Below are positions 46,851 through 58,540 of a stretch of DNA of 64,000 bases, piece by piece. Made by a program: the position numbers and the translations under genes. This DNA is from Hymenopus coronatus (taxonomy: Eukaryota > Arthropoda > Insecta > Mantodea > Hymenopodidae). Positions within the stretch are counted from its first letter, which is position 1. Each line of letters begins with the position of its first letter. Where the stretch lies: assembly GCA_030762935.1 (NCBI GenBank), contig CM060890.1, forward strand, positions 149,940,129 to 150,004,128. Direction: 5' to 3'. Below the pieces are notes generated by a model. It ran no database searches. It saw only the letters and a list, made by a program, of their open reading frames with translations, and was not told the origin of the DNA.

Positions 46851-46970
46851 TCATTCACGAATCTTTATTTAAAACTGCTTTTGTTTTGTACTGAAGAAGC
46901 ACAAAACATATATTTACACTATCTGGACATCTCTCTCCTCTACTTATATTGTACGTAGGAGAAAAGTAGA
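46851..46970 (+). repeat. Element E, right half (copy 6)
   Basis: AATCTTTATTTAAAACTGCT, TTTTGTACTGAAGAAGC, ACAAAACATATATTTACAC, and an end with CTCTACTTATATTGTACG and AGGAGAAAAGTA correspond to the E right half, closing the copy whose left half ends at 42,253. Confidence 0.7.
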
Positions 46971-47431
46971 ACGCTTATTCTTCTATCTATTTCAAGTGAA
47001 TCCGGATACTAGGAAGTATTCTATTATTGCATAATTACTTGTGGATACGATAGAAATAGATAAATACGGTAGGTTTTCACGATAGACAGTCTTTTAAGAT
47101 CCGGTCCCTCTGTGATGGGTTCAAATTTCTTTATCCTGCTTGAGTATTAGTAGAAAAAGAAAGCAATAACGCCTTCATATTTGAGAAAACTGAAACCTAC
47201 TTTCCCAGCACTAAGGTCTCAGTGGACACGTGTGAAGCTGCGATCTGCACATCAGGTGAGCTATAAGAGGGGTGAATGTTTGGTGCATATTTTAGGAGCG
47301 GTGAAGATCAAAGTCGGCCTTGTGCGCACAAATCAATAATTGAAAACGCTGATGCACTCAACATTTCACCTCCAACTCCACTACTTAACGTGTTTGGCCT
47401 TGAGAAAGCATTTCACGGCAACGATGATATT
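46971..47431. other. Spacer without recognised features
   Basis: Single-copy-looking sequence between E copies. The plus frame at 47,276-47,497 has no recognised domain and runs into E, so I do not call it. Confidence 0.45.
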
Positions 47432-48140
47432 CATTCACATGACTTTCTCTACATCTTTGTAACATATTATTGTTACTCTTCATGCAGGTCGAGATAAACA
47501 CTAGCAGAAATTGTCTTGTTACTTGCTTCCTTGCAAGTAGAAGGCAATACATTGGTAGTCAAATGATTTAAAATCCGTTTCTTTGCGTGGCCAGAAGTTG
47601 ACAAGTTCCCGCATGAGAAACATATTTTAAAACTGTAACTAATAACAAGAATATCTCGAAAACGGCCAACTACAGGAAACAAAATGCATATGCATAAACT
47701 GTGAGGTTAACGACATGTTCAAGTTTTTGGGTATCTCTTACGGCTTATTTCCGCAAAAATAAATCAGAGGAAATTCAAAATATACATTTTATTTGTGTTG
47801 TGAATAGCTTAAATATGTGGTATTTTAAACAAAATCGTTATAGCCGTTTGTGAAAAAAAAAAATTCAAATTTTTTCATGTAAAGGGTAGTTTTGGGTAGG
47901 CGGATTTTCTTAAATATCTTCGTGTCGCATCTTTGGAAGATACCGAACTTAAATATAGTGCTTGGTATTTAACGGACTTTACGATTTTTAGTTATGCTGC
48001 CCATAGACACACACAAAAAATGTGTTTTTTTTTCAGGAGGGACCAAAACATATATTTTCGGTGAAGTTTCAGCATCGAATTTTTGTGTGCAATACAATGC
48101 CTTCTCTATACACCTTGTACATAGTATGTGTAGAGAAAGT
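47432..48140 (+). repeat. Element E, copy 7 (best complete short copy)
   Basis: A useful reference copy of about 710 bp. CTTTCTCTACAT lies at 47,443; ATATCTCGAAAACGG at about 47,651; TATCTCTTACGG at about 47,732; AAAATCGTTATAGCC at 47,831; CATGTAAAGGGTAGTTT at 47,876; CGTGTCGCAT at 47,921; TTGGTATTTAACGGACTTT at 47,962; a core tract of about 18 bp at 48,003-48,020; AAAACATATATTTTCGG; and a terminal palindrome from TCTCTATACACC (48,103) to TATGTGTAGAGAAAGT (48,125-48,140). The start and end are inverted versions of CTTTCTCTACA. The satellite-ancestor segment is partly deleted. Confidence 0.85.
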
Positions 48141-48157
48141 AAACATATAACGTGTTA

Positions 48158-48780
48158 CATTCACATGACTTTCCCTATCTGTTCTGCAAGCTATTCTTAC
48201 AAAACGTTATTCATTTATCTGCAACCTGGCAAGCATTACTTATAAGTAGAAGAGAGAAAAGGGACTACATTACGTAAAACCATAGTCATTTCTTTTAAGA
48301 CCTGGTCACTATATGATTCTCTATGCAAGGCCAGCAGTAAAACAAAAGAAACAGGAATGATAAATATCCGTTTGAGAGAAGTTGAAAGTATTTTAAAATT
48401 GAAATCAATAACAAAAAATTCTCGGAAAATGTTAACTCTACAAAAAGAAAGAGAAAAAACAAATATTGCACAATATGTGTGTTTTCTATAGTAACTTTTT
48501 GTGTATTTCTTAAGGTTTAGCAGTTACACAAAACTCATTCAGAATGAAGAAATCCAGAAAGTTTAAGATGTGTATTTTGCTTGCCTTGTAAGTGTAAATT
48601 CGATATTTAAATCAAAATCGTTTGAGCCATGATCAACATTTCTTTTCATGTAATTGGAGTGCGGACATTTTTCGTGTGGCATCCTTGGAAGAAAGCTAAC
48701 TATCAAGTTTGGTATTTAAACAACTTTTCCTTGTTCTAGTTTTTGTATTTGTACACACGTGCGCGCGCACTTTTTGTTAA
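48158..48780 (+). repeat. Element E, copy 8, lacking its right half
   Basis: It begins CATTCACATGACTTTCCCTA only 18 bp after copy 7, head to tail. It has TTTAAGACCTGGTCACTAT, TTTCTTAAGGTTTAGCAGTT, TCATTCAGAATGAAGAAATC, AAAATCGTTTGAGCC, GTGTGGCATCCTTGG and TGGTATTTAAAC. It stops at the core tract, which is TACACACGTGCGCGCGCAC here, after which no E right half is seen. Confidence 0.75.
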
Positions 48781-49067
48781 GTTGAGGGCTTAAGTCTGGT
48801 ACGGGCGCATGTCAGCTTGTCTTCACTCAATTAAACCTTCATTTTTTTTATCCGCCAGAAGGACTTAAATGTAATTCTGTACAAGCTTTTGTTATTCAAA
48901 GCTAGTGTTTCATGACTTTTAAATTGTGTTTCTTTATTAAGTAAATGTGGATTTGACTTAAGTTAACAAATTTACATGCCTTTTATCATTTTCTTTGTTT
49001 TTATGCCTTCTGGTTCGCCACATAGATGGCAGGGAATTAATTTTGCAGATCCGTTCTTCAAATTGTT
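48781..49067. other. Spacer without recognised features
   Basis: AT-rich, with GCCACATAGATGGCAG (about 49,018-49,033), an imperfect palindrome similar in content to the ACCATCTGGTGG site at about 34,850. No gene. Confidence 0.4.
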
Positions 49068-49470
49068 TTACTTTCTCTACATGTACTATGTATAAAGAGA
49101 GGGTATTGCATTAGACCCACCCATTCGATACCGGAAGCAAATGTTCTGGGACCCCCTCAATACAAAAAGAAACATTTAGAAAAAGGTCCGTGTGTGCCTC
49201 TCTTTCTGTCTGTGGGCAGCCTAGCCCAAAAAAAAAAATCCCGTAAATATCAAAATTGATATAAATTCATTATTTTCCAAGGATGTGACACAAAAATTTT
49301 CAAGAAAATTCCCCACCAAACGGCCCTTTACATAGAAAAGAGTTCGTTTTTTCACGATGTACAATTTTGATTAAAATCTCATATTTAAAATATTTATGTA
49401 CATAACAAATAAATGTACATCTTCAATTTTTTGGGAATAGCCTCTGAAGACCTCTTTATTCAGGATAATG
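49068..49470 (-). repeat. Element E, copy 9 (minus), running into the 42-bp satellite
   Basis: On the minus strand this is the right half and middle of E in reverse order from the plus view: the terminal CTTTCTCTACATGTACTATG (plus 49,071-49,090), CCGGAAGCAAATGTTCTGGG, a core tract of about 34 bp (49,189-49,222), CCAAGGATGTGACAC, CCCTTTACATAGAAAAG, GATTAAAATCTCAT, then TTTTTTGGGAATAGCCTCTG with AAGACCTCTTTATTCAGGAT (49,427-49,466). The last stretch is both E sequence and the first unit of the satellite. The remaining E left half is not seen in the window. Confidence 0.85.
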
Positions 49471-52400
49471 GTTTGGGAATAGCCAATAAATACCTCTTTA
49501 TCCATGATAATGTTTCCGGAATAGCCTCTAAATACCTCCTCATCCAGGATATGTTTTGGGAATAGCCACTAAATGCCTCTTTATCTACGACAATGTTTTG
49601 GGAATAGCCACTAAATACCTCTTTACTCAGGATAATGTTTTGGGAATAGCCACTTAATACCGCTTTATCCAGGATAATGTTTTCGGAATAGCCTCTAAAT
49701 ACCTCTTCATCCAGGATATGTTTTGGGAATAGCCACTAAATGCCTCTTTATCTACGACAATGTTTTGGGAATAGCCACTAAATACCTCTTTACTCAGGAT
49801 AATGTTTTGGAAATAGCCACTAAATACCGCTTTATCCAGGATAAGGTTTTCGGAATAGCCTCTAAATACCTCTTCATCCAGGATATGTTTTGGGAATAGC
49901 CACTAAATGCCTCTTTATCTACGACAATGTTTTGGGAATAGCCACTAAATACCTCTTTACTCAGGATAATGTTTTGGGAATAGCCATTAAATACCGCTTT
50001 ATCCAGGATAATGTTTTGGGAATAGCCTCTAAATACCTCTTTATCCAGGATAATGTTTTGGGAATAGCCACTAAATACCGCTTTAATCAGGATAATGTTT
50101 TGGGAATAGCCACTAAATACCGCTTTATTCAGGATAATGTTTTGGGAATAGCCTCTAAATACCTCTTTATCCAGGATAATGTTTTGGGAATAGCCACTAA
50201 ATACCGCTTTAATCAGGATAATGTTTTGGGAATAGCCACTAAATACCTCTTTATTCAGGATAATGTTTTGGGAAAAGCCACTAAATACCTCTTTATCCCG
50301 GATAATGCTTTGGGAATAGCCTCTAAATACCCCTTTACTCAGGATAATGTTTTGGGAATAGCCTCTAAATACCTCTTTATTAAGGATAATGTTTTGGGAA
50401 TAGCCTCTAAATACCTCTTTATTCAGGACAATGTTTTGGGAATAGCCTCTAAATACTCCTTTACTCAGGATAATGTTTTGGGAATAGCCACTAAATACCT
50501 CTTTATTCAGGATAATGTTTTGGGAATAGCCAATAAATATCTCTTTATTCAGGATAATGTTTTGGGAATAGCCACTACATACCCCTTTACTCGGAATGAT
50601 GTTTTAGGAATAGCCAATAAATATATCTTTATTCAGGATGATGTTTTGGGAGTTGTCCCTAAATACCTCTTTACTCAGGATAATGCTTTGGGAAGAGCCT
50701 CCAATACCCCTTTAATCAGGATAATGTTTGGGGAATAGCCACTAAATACCTCTTTACTCAGGATAATGTTTTGGGAATGGCATCTAAATACCTCTTTATT
50801 CAGGACAATGTTTTGGAAATAGCCTCTAAATACCACTTTATTCAGGACAATGTTTTGGGAATAGCCTCTAAATACCTCTTTACTCAGGATAATGTTTTGG
50901 GAATAGCCTCTTAATACCTCTTTATCCAGGATAATCTTTTGGGAATAGCCTTTAATACCTCTTTATCCAGGATAATGGTTTGCGATTAACCTCTAAATAC
51001 CTCTTTATTCAGGATAATATTTTGGGAATAGCCACTAAATACCGCTTTATTCAGGATAATGTTTTGGGAATAGCCACTAAATACCTCTTTATTCAGGATA
51101 ATGTTCTGGGAATAGCCACTAAATACCTCTTTATCCAGGATAATGTTTTGGGAATAGCCACTAAATACCGCTTTAATCAGGATAATGTTTTGGGAATAGC
51201 CACTAAATACCTCTTTATCCAGGATAATGTTTTGGGAATAGCCACTAAATACCGCTTTAATCAGGATAATGTTTTGGGAATAACCACTATATACCTCTTT
51301 ATTCAGGATAATGTTTTGGGAATAGCCACTAAATACCTCTTTATCCAGGATAATGCTTTGGGAATAGCCTCTAAATACCCCTTTACTCAGGATAATGTTT
51401 TGGGAGTAGCCTCTAAATACCTCTTTATCCAGGATAATGTTTTGGGAATAGCCACTAAATACCTCTTTATCCAGGATAATGCTTTGGGAATAGCCTCTAA
51501 ATACCCCTTTACTCAGGATAATGTTTTGGGAATAGCCACTAAATACCTCTTTATTAAGGATAATGTTTTGGGAATAGCCTCTAAATACCTCTTTATTCAG
51601 GACAATGTTTTGGGAATAGCCTCTAAATACTCCTTTACTCAGGATAATGTTTTGGGAATAGCCACTAAAAACCTCTTTATTCAGGATAATGTTTTGGGAA
51701 TAGCCAATAAATATCTCTTTATTCAGGATAATGTTTTGGGAATAGCCACTACATACCCCTTTACTCGGAATGATGTTTTAGGAATAGCGAATAAATATAT
51801 CTTTATTCAGGATGATGTTTTGGGAGTAGTCCCTAAATACCTCTTTACTCAGGATAATGCTTTGGGAAGAGCCTCCAAATACCCCATTAATCAGGATAAT
51901 GTTTGGGGAATAGCCACTAAATACCTCTTTACTCAGGATAATGTTTTGGGAATAGCCTCTAAATACCTCTTTATTCAGGACAATGTTTTGGAAATAGCCT
52001 CTAAATACCACTTTATTCAGGACAATGTTTTGGGTATAGCCTCTAAATACCTCTTTACTCAGGATAATGTTTTGGGAATAGCCTCTTAATACCTCTTTAT
52101 CCAGGATAATCTTTTGGGAATAGCCTTTAATACCTCTTTATCCAGGATAATGGTTTGCGATTAACCTCTAAATACCTCTTTATTCAGGATAATGTTTTGG
52201 GAATAGCCACTAAATACCGCTTTATTCAGGATAATGTTTTGGGAATAGCCACTAAATACCTCTTTATTCAGGATAATGTTCTGGGAATAGCCACTAAATA
52301 CCTCTTTATCCAGGATAATGCTTTGGGAATAGCCACTAAATACCGCTTTAATCAGGATAATGTTTTGGGAATAGCCACTATATACCTCTTTATTCAGGAT

Positions 52401-55400
52401 AATGTTTTGCGAATAGCCACTAAATACCTCTTTATCCAGGTTAATTCTTTGGGAATAGCCTCTAAATACCCCTTTACTCAGGATAATGTTTTGGGAATAG
52501 CCTCTAAATACCTCTTTATCCAGGATAATGCTTTGGGAATAGCCTCTAAATACCCCTTTACTCAGGATAATGTTTTGGGAATAGCCACTAAATACCTGTT
52601 TATCCAGGATAATGTTTTGGGAATAGCCACTAAATACCCCTTTACTCGGAATGATGTTTTAGGAATAGCCAATAAATATATCTTTATTCAGGATGATGTT
52701 TTGGGAATAGTCCCTAAATACCTCTTTACTCAGGGTAATGCTTTGGGAAGAGCCTCCAAATACCCCTTTAATCAGGATAATGTTTGGGGAATAGCCACTA
52801 AATATCTCTTTATTCAGGATAATGTTTTGGGAATGGCCTCTAAATACCTCTTTATTCAGGACAATGTTTTGGGAATAGTCACTAAATACCTCTTTATTCA
52901 GGACAATGTTTTGGAAATAGCCACTAACTACCTCTTTACTCAGGATAATGTTTTGGGAATAGCCACTAAATACCTCTTTATCCAGGATAATGTTTTGGGA
53001 ATAGCCACTAAATACCACTTTACTCGGAATGATGTTTTAGGAGTAGCCAATAAATATATCTTTATTCAGGATGATGTTTTGGGAATAGTCCCTAAATACC
53101 TCTTTACTCAGGATAATGCTTTGGGAAGAGCCTCCTAATACCCCTTAAATCAGGATAATGTTTGGGGAATAGCCACTAAATACCTCTTTATTCAGGATAA
53201 TGTTTTGGGAATAGCCTCTAAATACCTCTTTATTCAGGACAATGTTTTGGGAATAGTCACTAAATACCTCTTTATTCAGGATAATGTTTTGGGAGTAGCC
53301 TCTAAATACCTCTTTTTTCAGGATAATATTTTGGAAATAGGCCACTTTATTCAGGATAATGTTTTGGGAATCGCCTCTAAATACCTATTTACCTAGGATA
53401 ATGTTTTGGGAATAGCCTCTAAATACCTATTTACTCAGGATAATGTTTTGGGAATAGCCATTAAATACCTCATTACTCAGGATAATGTTTTGGCAATAGC
53501 CACTAAATACCTCTTTATTCAGGATAATGTTTTAGGAATAGCCACTAAATACCTCTTTATCCAGGATAATATTTTGGGAATAGCCACTAAATACCTATTT
53601 ACTCAGGATAATGTTTTGGGAATAGCCTCTAAATACCTATTTACTCAGGATAATGTTTTGGGAATAGCCGCTAAATACCTCATTACTCAGGATAATGTTT
53701 TGGGAATAGCCTCTAAATACCTCTTTTTTCAGGATAATGTTTTGGAAATAGGCCTCTTTATTCAGGATAATGTTTTGGAAATAGGCCTCTTTATTCAGGA
53801 TAATGTTTTGGGAATAGCCGCTAAATACCTCTTTATTCAGGATAATGTTTTGGGAATAGCCGCTAAATACCTCTTTATTCAGGACAATGTTTTGGGAATA
53901 GCCACTAAATTGCTCTTAACTCAGGATAATGTTTTGAAAATAGGCCTCTTTATTCAGGATAATGTTTTGGGAATAGCCTCTAAATACCTATTTACTCAGG
54001 ATAATGTTTTGGGAACAATCTCTAAATACCTATATACTCAGGATAATGTTTTCGGAATAGCCACTAAATACCTCATTACTCAGGATAATGCTTTGGGAAT
54101 AGCCTCTAAATACCCCTTTACTCAGGATAATGTTTTGGGAATAGCCACTAAATACCTGTTTATCCAGGATAATGTTTTGGGAATAGCCACTAAATACCCC
54201 TTTACTCGGAATGATGTTTTAGGAATAGCCAATAAATATATCTTTATTCAGGATGATGTTTTGGGAATAGTCCCTAAATACCTCTTTACTCAGGATAATG
54301 CTTTGGGAAGAGCCTCCAAATACCTCTTTATCCAGGATAATGTTTTGGGAATAGCCACTAAATACCGCTTTAATCAGGATAATGTTTTGGGAATAGCCAC
54401 TAAATACCGCTTTATTCAGGATAATGTTTTGGGAATAGCCTCTAAATACCTCTTTATCCAGGATAATGTTTTGGGAATAGCCACTAAATACCGCTTTAAT
54501 CAGGATAATGTTTTGGGAATAGCCACTAAATACCTCTTTATTCAGGATAATGTTTTGGGAAAAGCCACTAAATACCTCTTTATCCCGGATAATGCTTTGG
54601 GAATAGCCTCTAAATACCCCTTTACTCAGGATAATGTTTTGGGAATAGCCTCTAAATACCTCTTTATTAAGGATAATGTTTTGGGAATAGCCTCTTAATA
54701 CCTCTTTATTCAGGACAATGTTTTGGGAATAGCCTCTAAATACTCCTTTACTCAGGATAATGTTTTGGGAATAGCCACTAAATACCTCTTTATTCAGGAT
54801 AATGTTTTGGGAATAGCCAATAAATATCTCTTTATTCAGGATAATGTTTTGGGAATAGCCACTACATACCCCTTTACTCGGAATGATGTTTTAGGAATAG
54901 CCAATAAATATATCTTTATTCAGGATGATGTTTTGGGAGTTGTCCCTAAATACCTCTTTACTCAGGATAATGCTTTGGGAAGAGCCTCCAAATACCCCTT
55001 TAATCAGGATAATGTTTGGGGAATAGCCACTAAATACCTCTTTACTCAGGATTATGTTTTGGGTATGGCCTCTAAATACCTCTTTATTCAGGACAATGTT
55101 TTGGAAATAGCCTCTAAATACCACTTTATTCAGGACAATGTTTTGGGAATAGCCTCTAAATACCTCTTTACTCAGGATAATGTTTTGGGAATAGCCTCTT
55201 AATACCTCTTTATCCAGGATAATCTTTTGGGAATAGCCTTTAATACCTCTTTATCCAGGATAATGGTTTGCGATTAACCTCTAAATACCTCTTTATTCAG
55301 GATAATATTTTGGGAATAGCAACTAAATACCGCTTTATTCAGGATAATGTTTTGGGAATAGCCACTAAATACCTCTTTATTCAGGATAATGTTCTGGGAA

Positions 55401-58400
55401 TAGCCACTAAATACCTCTATATCCAGGATAATGTTTTGGGAATAGCCACTAAATACCGCTTTAATCAGGATAATGTTTTGGGAATACCCACTAAATACCT
55501 CTTTATCCAGGATAATGTTTTGGGAATAGCCACTAAATACCGCTTTAATCAGGATAATGTTTTGGGAATAACCACTATATACCTCTTTATTCAGGATAAT
55601 GTTTTGGGAATAGCCACTAAATACCTCTTTATCCAGGATAATGCTTTGGGAGTAGCCTCTAAATACCTCTTTATCTAGGATAATGTTTTGGGAATAGCCA
55701 CTAAATACCTCTTTATCCAGGACAATGTTTTGGAAATAGCCACTAACTACCTCTTTACTCAGGATAATGTTTTGGGAATAGCCACTAAATACCTCTTTAT
55801 CCAGGATAATGTTTTGGGAATAGCCACTAAATACCACTTTACTCGGAATTATGTTTTAGGAATAGCCAATAAATATATCTTTATTCAGGATGATGTTTTG
55901 GGAATAGTCCCTAAATACCTCTTTACTCAGGATAATGCTTTGGGAAGAGCCTCCTAATACCCCTTAAATCAGGATAATGTTTGGGGAATAGCCACTAAAT
56001 ACCTCTTTATTCAGGATAATGTTTTGGGAATAGCCTCTAAATACCTCTTTATTCAGGACAATGTTTTGGGAATAGTCACTAAATACCTCTTTATTCAGGA
56101 TAATGTTTTGGGAATAGCCTCAAAATACCCCTTTTTTCAGGATTATATTTTGGAAATAGGCCACTTTATTCAGGATAATGTTTTGGGAATCGCCTCTAAA
56201 TACCTATTTACCTAGGATAATGTTTTGGGAATAGCCTCTAAATACCTATTTACTCAGGATAATGTTTTGGGAATAGCCACTAAATACCTCATTACTCAGG
56301 ATAATGTTTTGGCAATAGCCACTAAATACCTCTTTATTCAGCATAATGTTTTAGGAATAGCCACTAAATACCTCTTTATCCAGGATAATGTTTTGGGAAT
56401 AGCCACTAAATACCTATTTACTCAGGATAATGTTTTGGGAATAGCCTCTAAATACCTATTTACTCAGGATAATGTTTTGGGAATAGCCACTAAATACCTC
56501 ATTACTCAGGATAATGTTTGGGGAATAGCCTCTAAATACCTCTTTTTTCAGGATAATGTTTTGGAAATAGGCCTCTTTATTCAGGATAATGTTTTGGGAA
56601 TAGCCGCTAAATACCTCTTTATTCAGGATAATGTTTTGGGAATAGCCGCTAAATACCTCTTTATTCAGGATAATGTTTTGGGAATAGCCGCTAAATACCT
56701 CTTTATTCAGGACAATGTTTTGGGAATAGCCACTAAATTGCTCTTAACTCAGGATAATGTTTTGAAAATAGGCCTCTTTATTCAGGATAATGTTTTGGGA
56801 ATAGCCTCTAAATACCTATTTACTCAGGATAATGTTTTGGGAACAATCTCTAAATACCTATATACTCAGGATAATGTTTTCGGAATAGCCACTAAATACC
56901 TCATTACTCAGGATAATGCTTTGGGAATAGCCTCTAAATACCCCTTTACTCAGGATAATGTTTTGGGAATAGCCACTAAATACCTGTTTATCCAGGATAA
57001 TGTTTTGGGAATAGCCACTAAATACCCCTTTACTCGGAATGATGTTTTAGGAATAGCCAATAAATATATCTTTATTCAGGATGATGTTTTGGGAATAGTC
57101 CCTAAATACCTCTTTACTCAGGATAATGCTTTGGGAAGAGCCTCCTAATACCCCTTAAATCAGGATAATGTTTGGGGAATAGCCACTAAATACCTCTTTA
57201 TTCAGGATAATGTTTTGGGAATAGCCTCTAAATACCTCTTTATTCAGGACAATGTTTTGGGAATAGTCACTAAATACCTCTTTATTCAGGATAATGTTTT
57301 GGGAATAGCCTCTAAATACCTCTTTTTTCAGGATAATATTTTGGAAATAGGCCACTTTATTCAGGATAATGTTTTGGGAATCGCCTCTAAATACCTATTT
57401 ACCTAGGATAATGTTTTGGGAATAGCCTCTAAATACCTATTTACTCAGGATAATGTTTTGGCAATAGCCACTAAATACCTCTTTATTCAGGATAATGTTT
57501 TAGGAATAGCCACTAAATACCTCTTTATCCAGGATAATGTTTTGGGAATAGCCACTAAATACCTATTTACTCAGGATAATGTTTTGGGAATAGCCTCTAA
57601 ATACCTATTTACTCAGGATTATGTTTTGGGAATAGCCACTAAATACCTCATTACTCAGGATAATGTTTTGGGAATAGCCTCTAAATACCTCTTTTTTCAG
57701 GATAATGATTTGGAAATAGGCCTCTTTATTCAGGATAATGTTTTGGGAATAGCCGCTAAATACCTCTTTATTCAGGATAATGTTTTGGGAATAGCCGCTA
57801 AATACCTCTTTATTCAGGATAATGTTTTGGGAATAGCCGCTAAATACCTCTTTATTCAGGACAATGTTTTGGGAATAGCCACTAAATTGCTCTTAACTCA
57901 GGATAATGTTTCGAAAATAGGCCTCTTTATTCAGGATAATGTTTTGGGAATAGCCTCTAAATACCTATTTACTCAGGATAATGTTTTGGGAACAATCTCT
58001 AAATACCTATATACTCAGGATAATGTTTTCGGAATAGCCACTAAATACCTCATTACTCAGGATAATGTTTTGGGAATAGCCACTAAATACCTCTTTATTC
58101 AGGATAATATTTTGGAAATAGCCACTAAATACCTCTTTATCCAGGATAATGTTTTGGGAATAGCCACTAAATACCTATTTACTCACGATAATGTTTTGGG
58201 AATAGCCTCTAAATACCTATTTACTCAGGATAATGTTTTGGGAATAGCCACTAAATACCTCATTACTCAGGATAATGTTTGGGAATAGCCACTAAATACC
58301 TCTTAATTCAGGATAATGTTTTGGGAAAAGCCGCTAAATACCTCTTTATCCAGGATAATGTTTTGGGAATAGCCACTAAATACATCTTTATTCAGGATAA

Positions 58401-58540
58401 TGTTTTGTGAATAGCCACCAAATACCCCTTTACTCAGGATAATGTTTTGGGAATAGCCCCTAAATACCTCTTTTTTCAGGATAATGTTTTGGAAATATGC
58501 CTCTTTATTCAGGATATTGTTTTGGGAATAGCCTCTAAAT
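49429..58540. repeat. 42-bp satellite, left subfamily (GATAATGTTTTGGGAATAGCC)
   Basis: Units mostly read GATAATGTTTTGGG and GCCACTAAA or GCCTCTAAA. A distinctive three-unit marker (ACTCGGAATGATGTTTTAGG, then AATAAATATATC) recurs at 50,591, 51,765, 52,646, 53,024, 54,206, 54,878, 55,843 and 57,034. The landmark TGCGATTAACC lies at 50,981, 52,156 and 55,269. The stretch around 50,100-51,400 returns at an offset of about 4,287 bp; the stretch beginning TAATACCCCTTAAATCAGG near 53,137 returns near 55,956 and 57,147. Confidence 0.85.

Noticed and set aside
47276..47497. 73-codon frame in an E-flanking spacer
   Set aside because: It runs into element E; no domain, no supporting start or splice signal.
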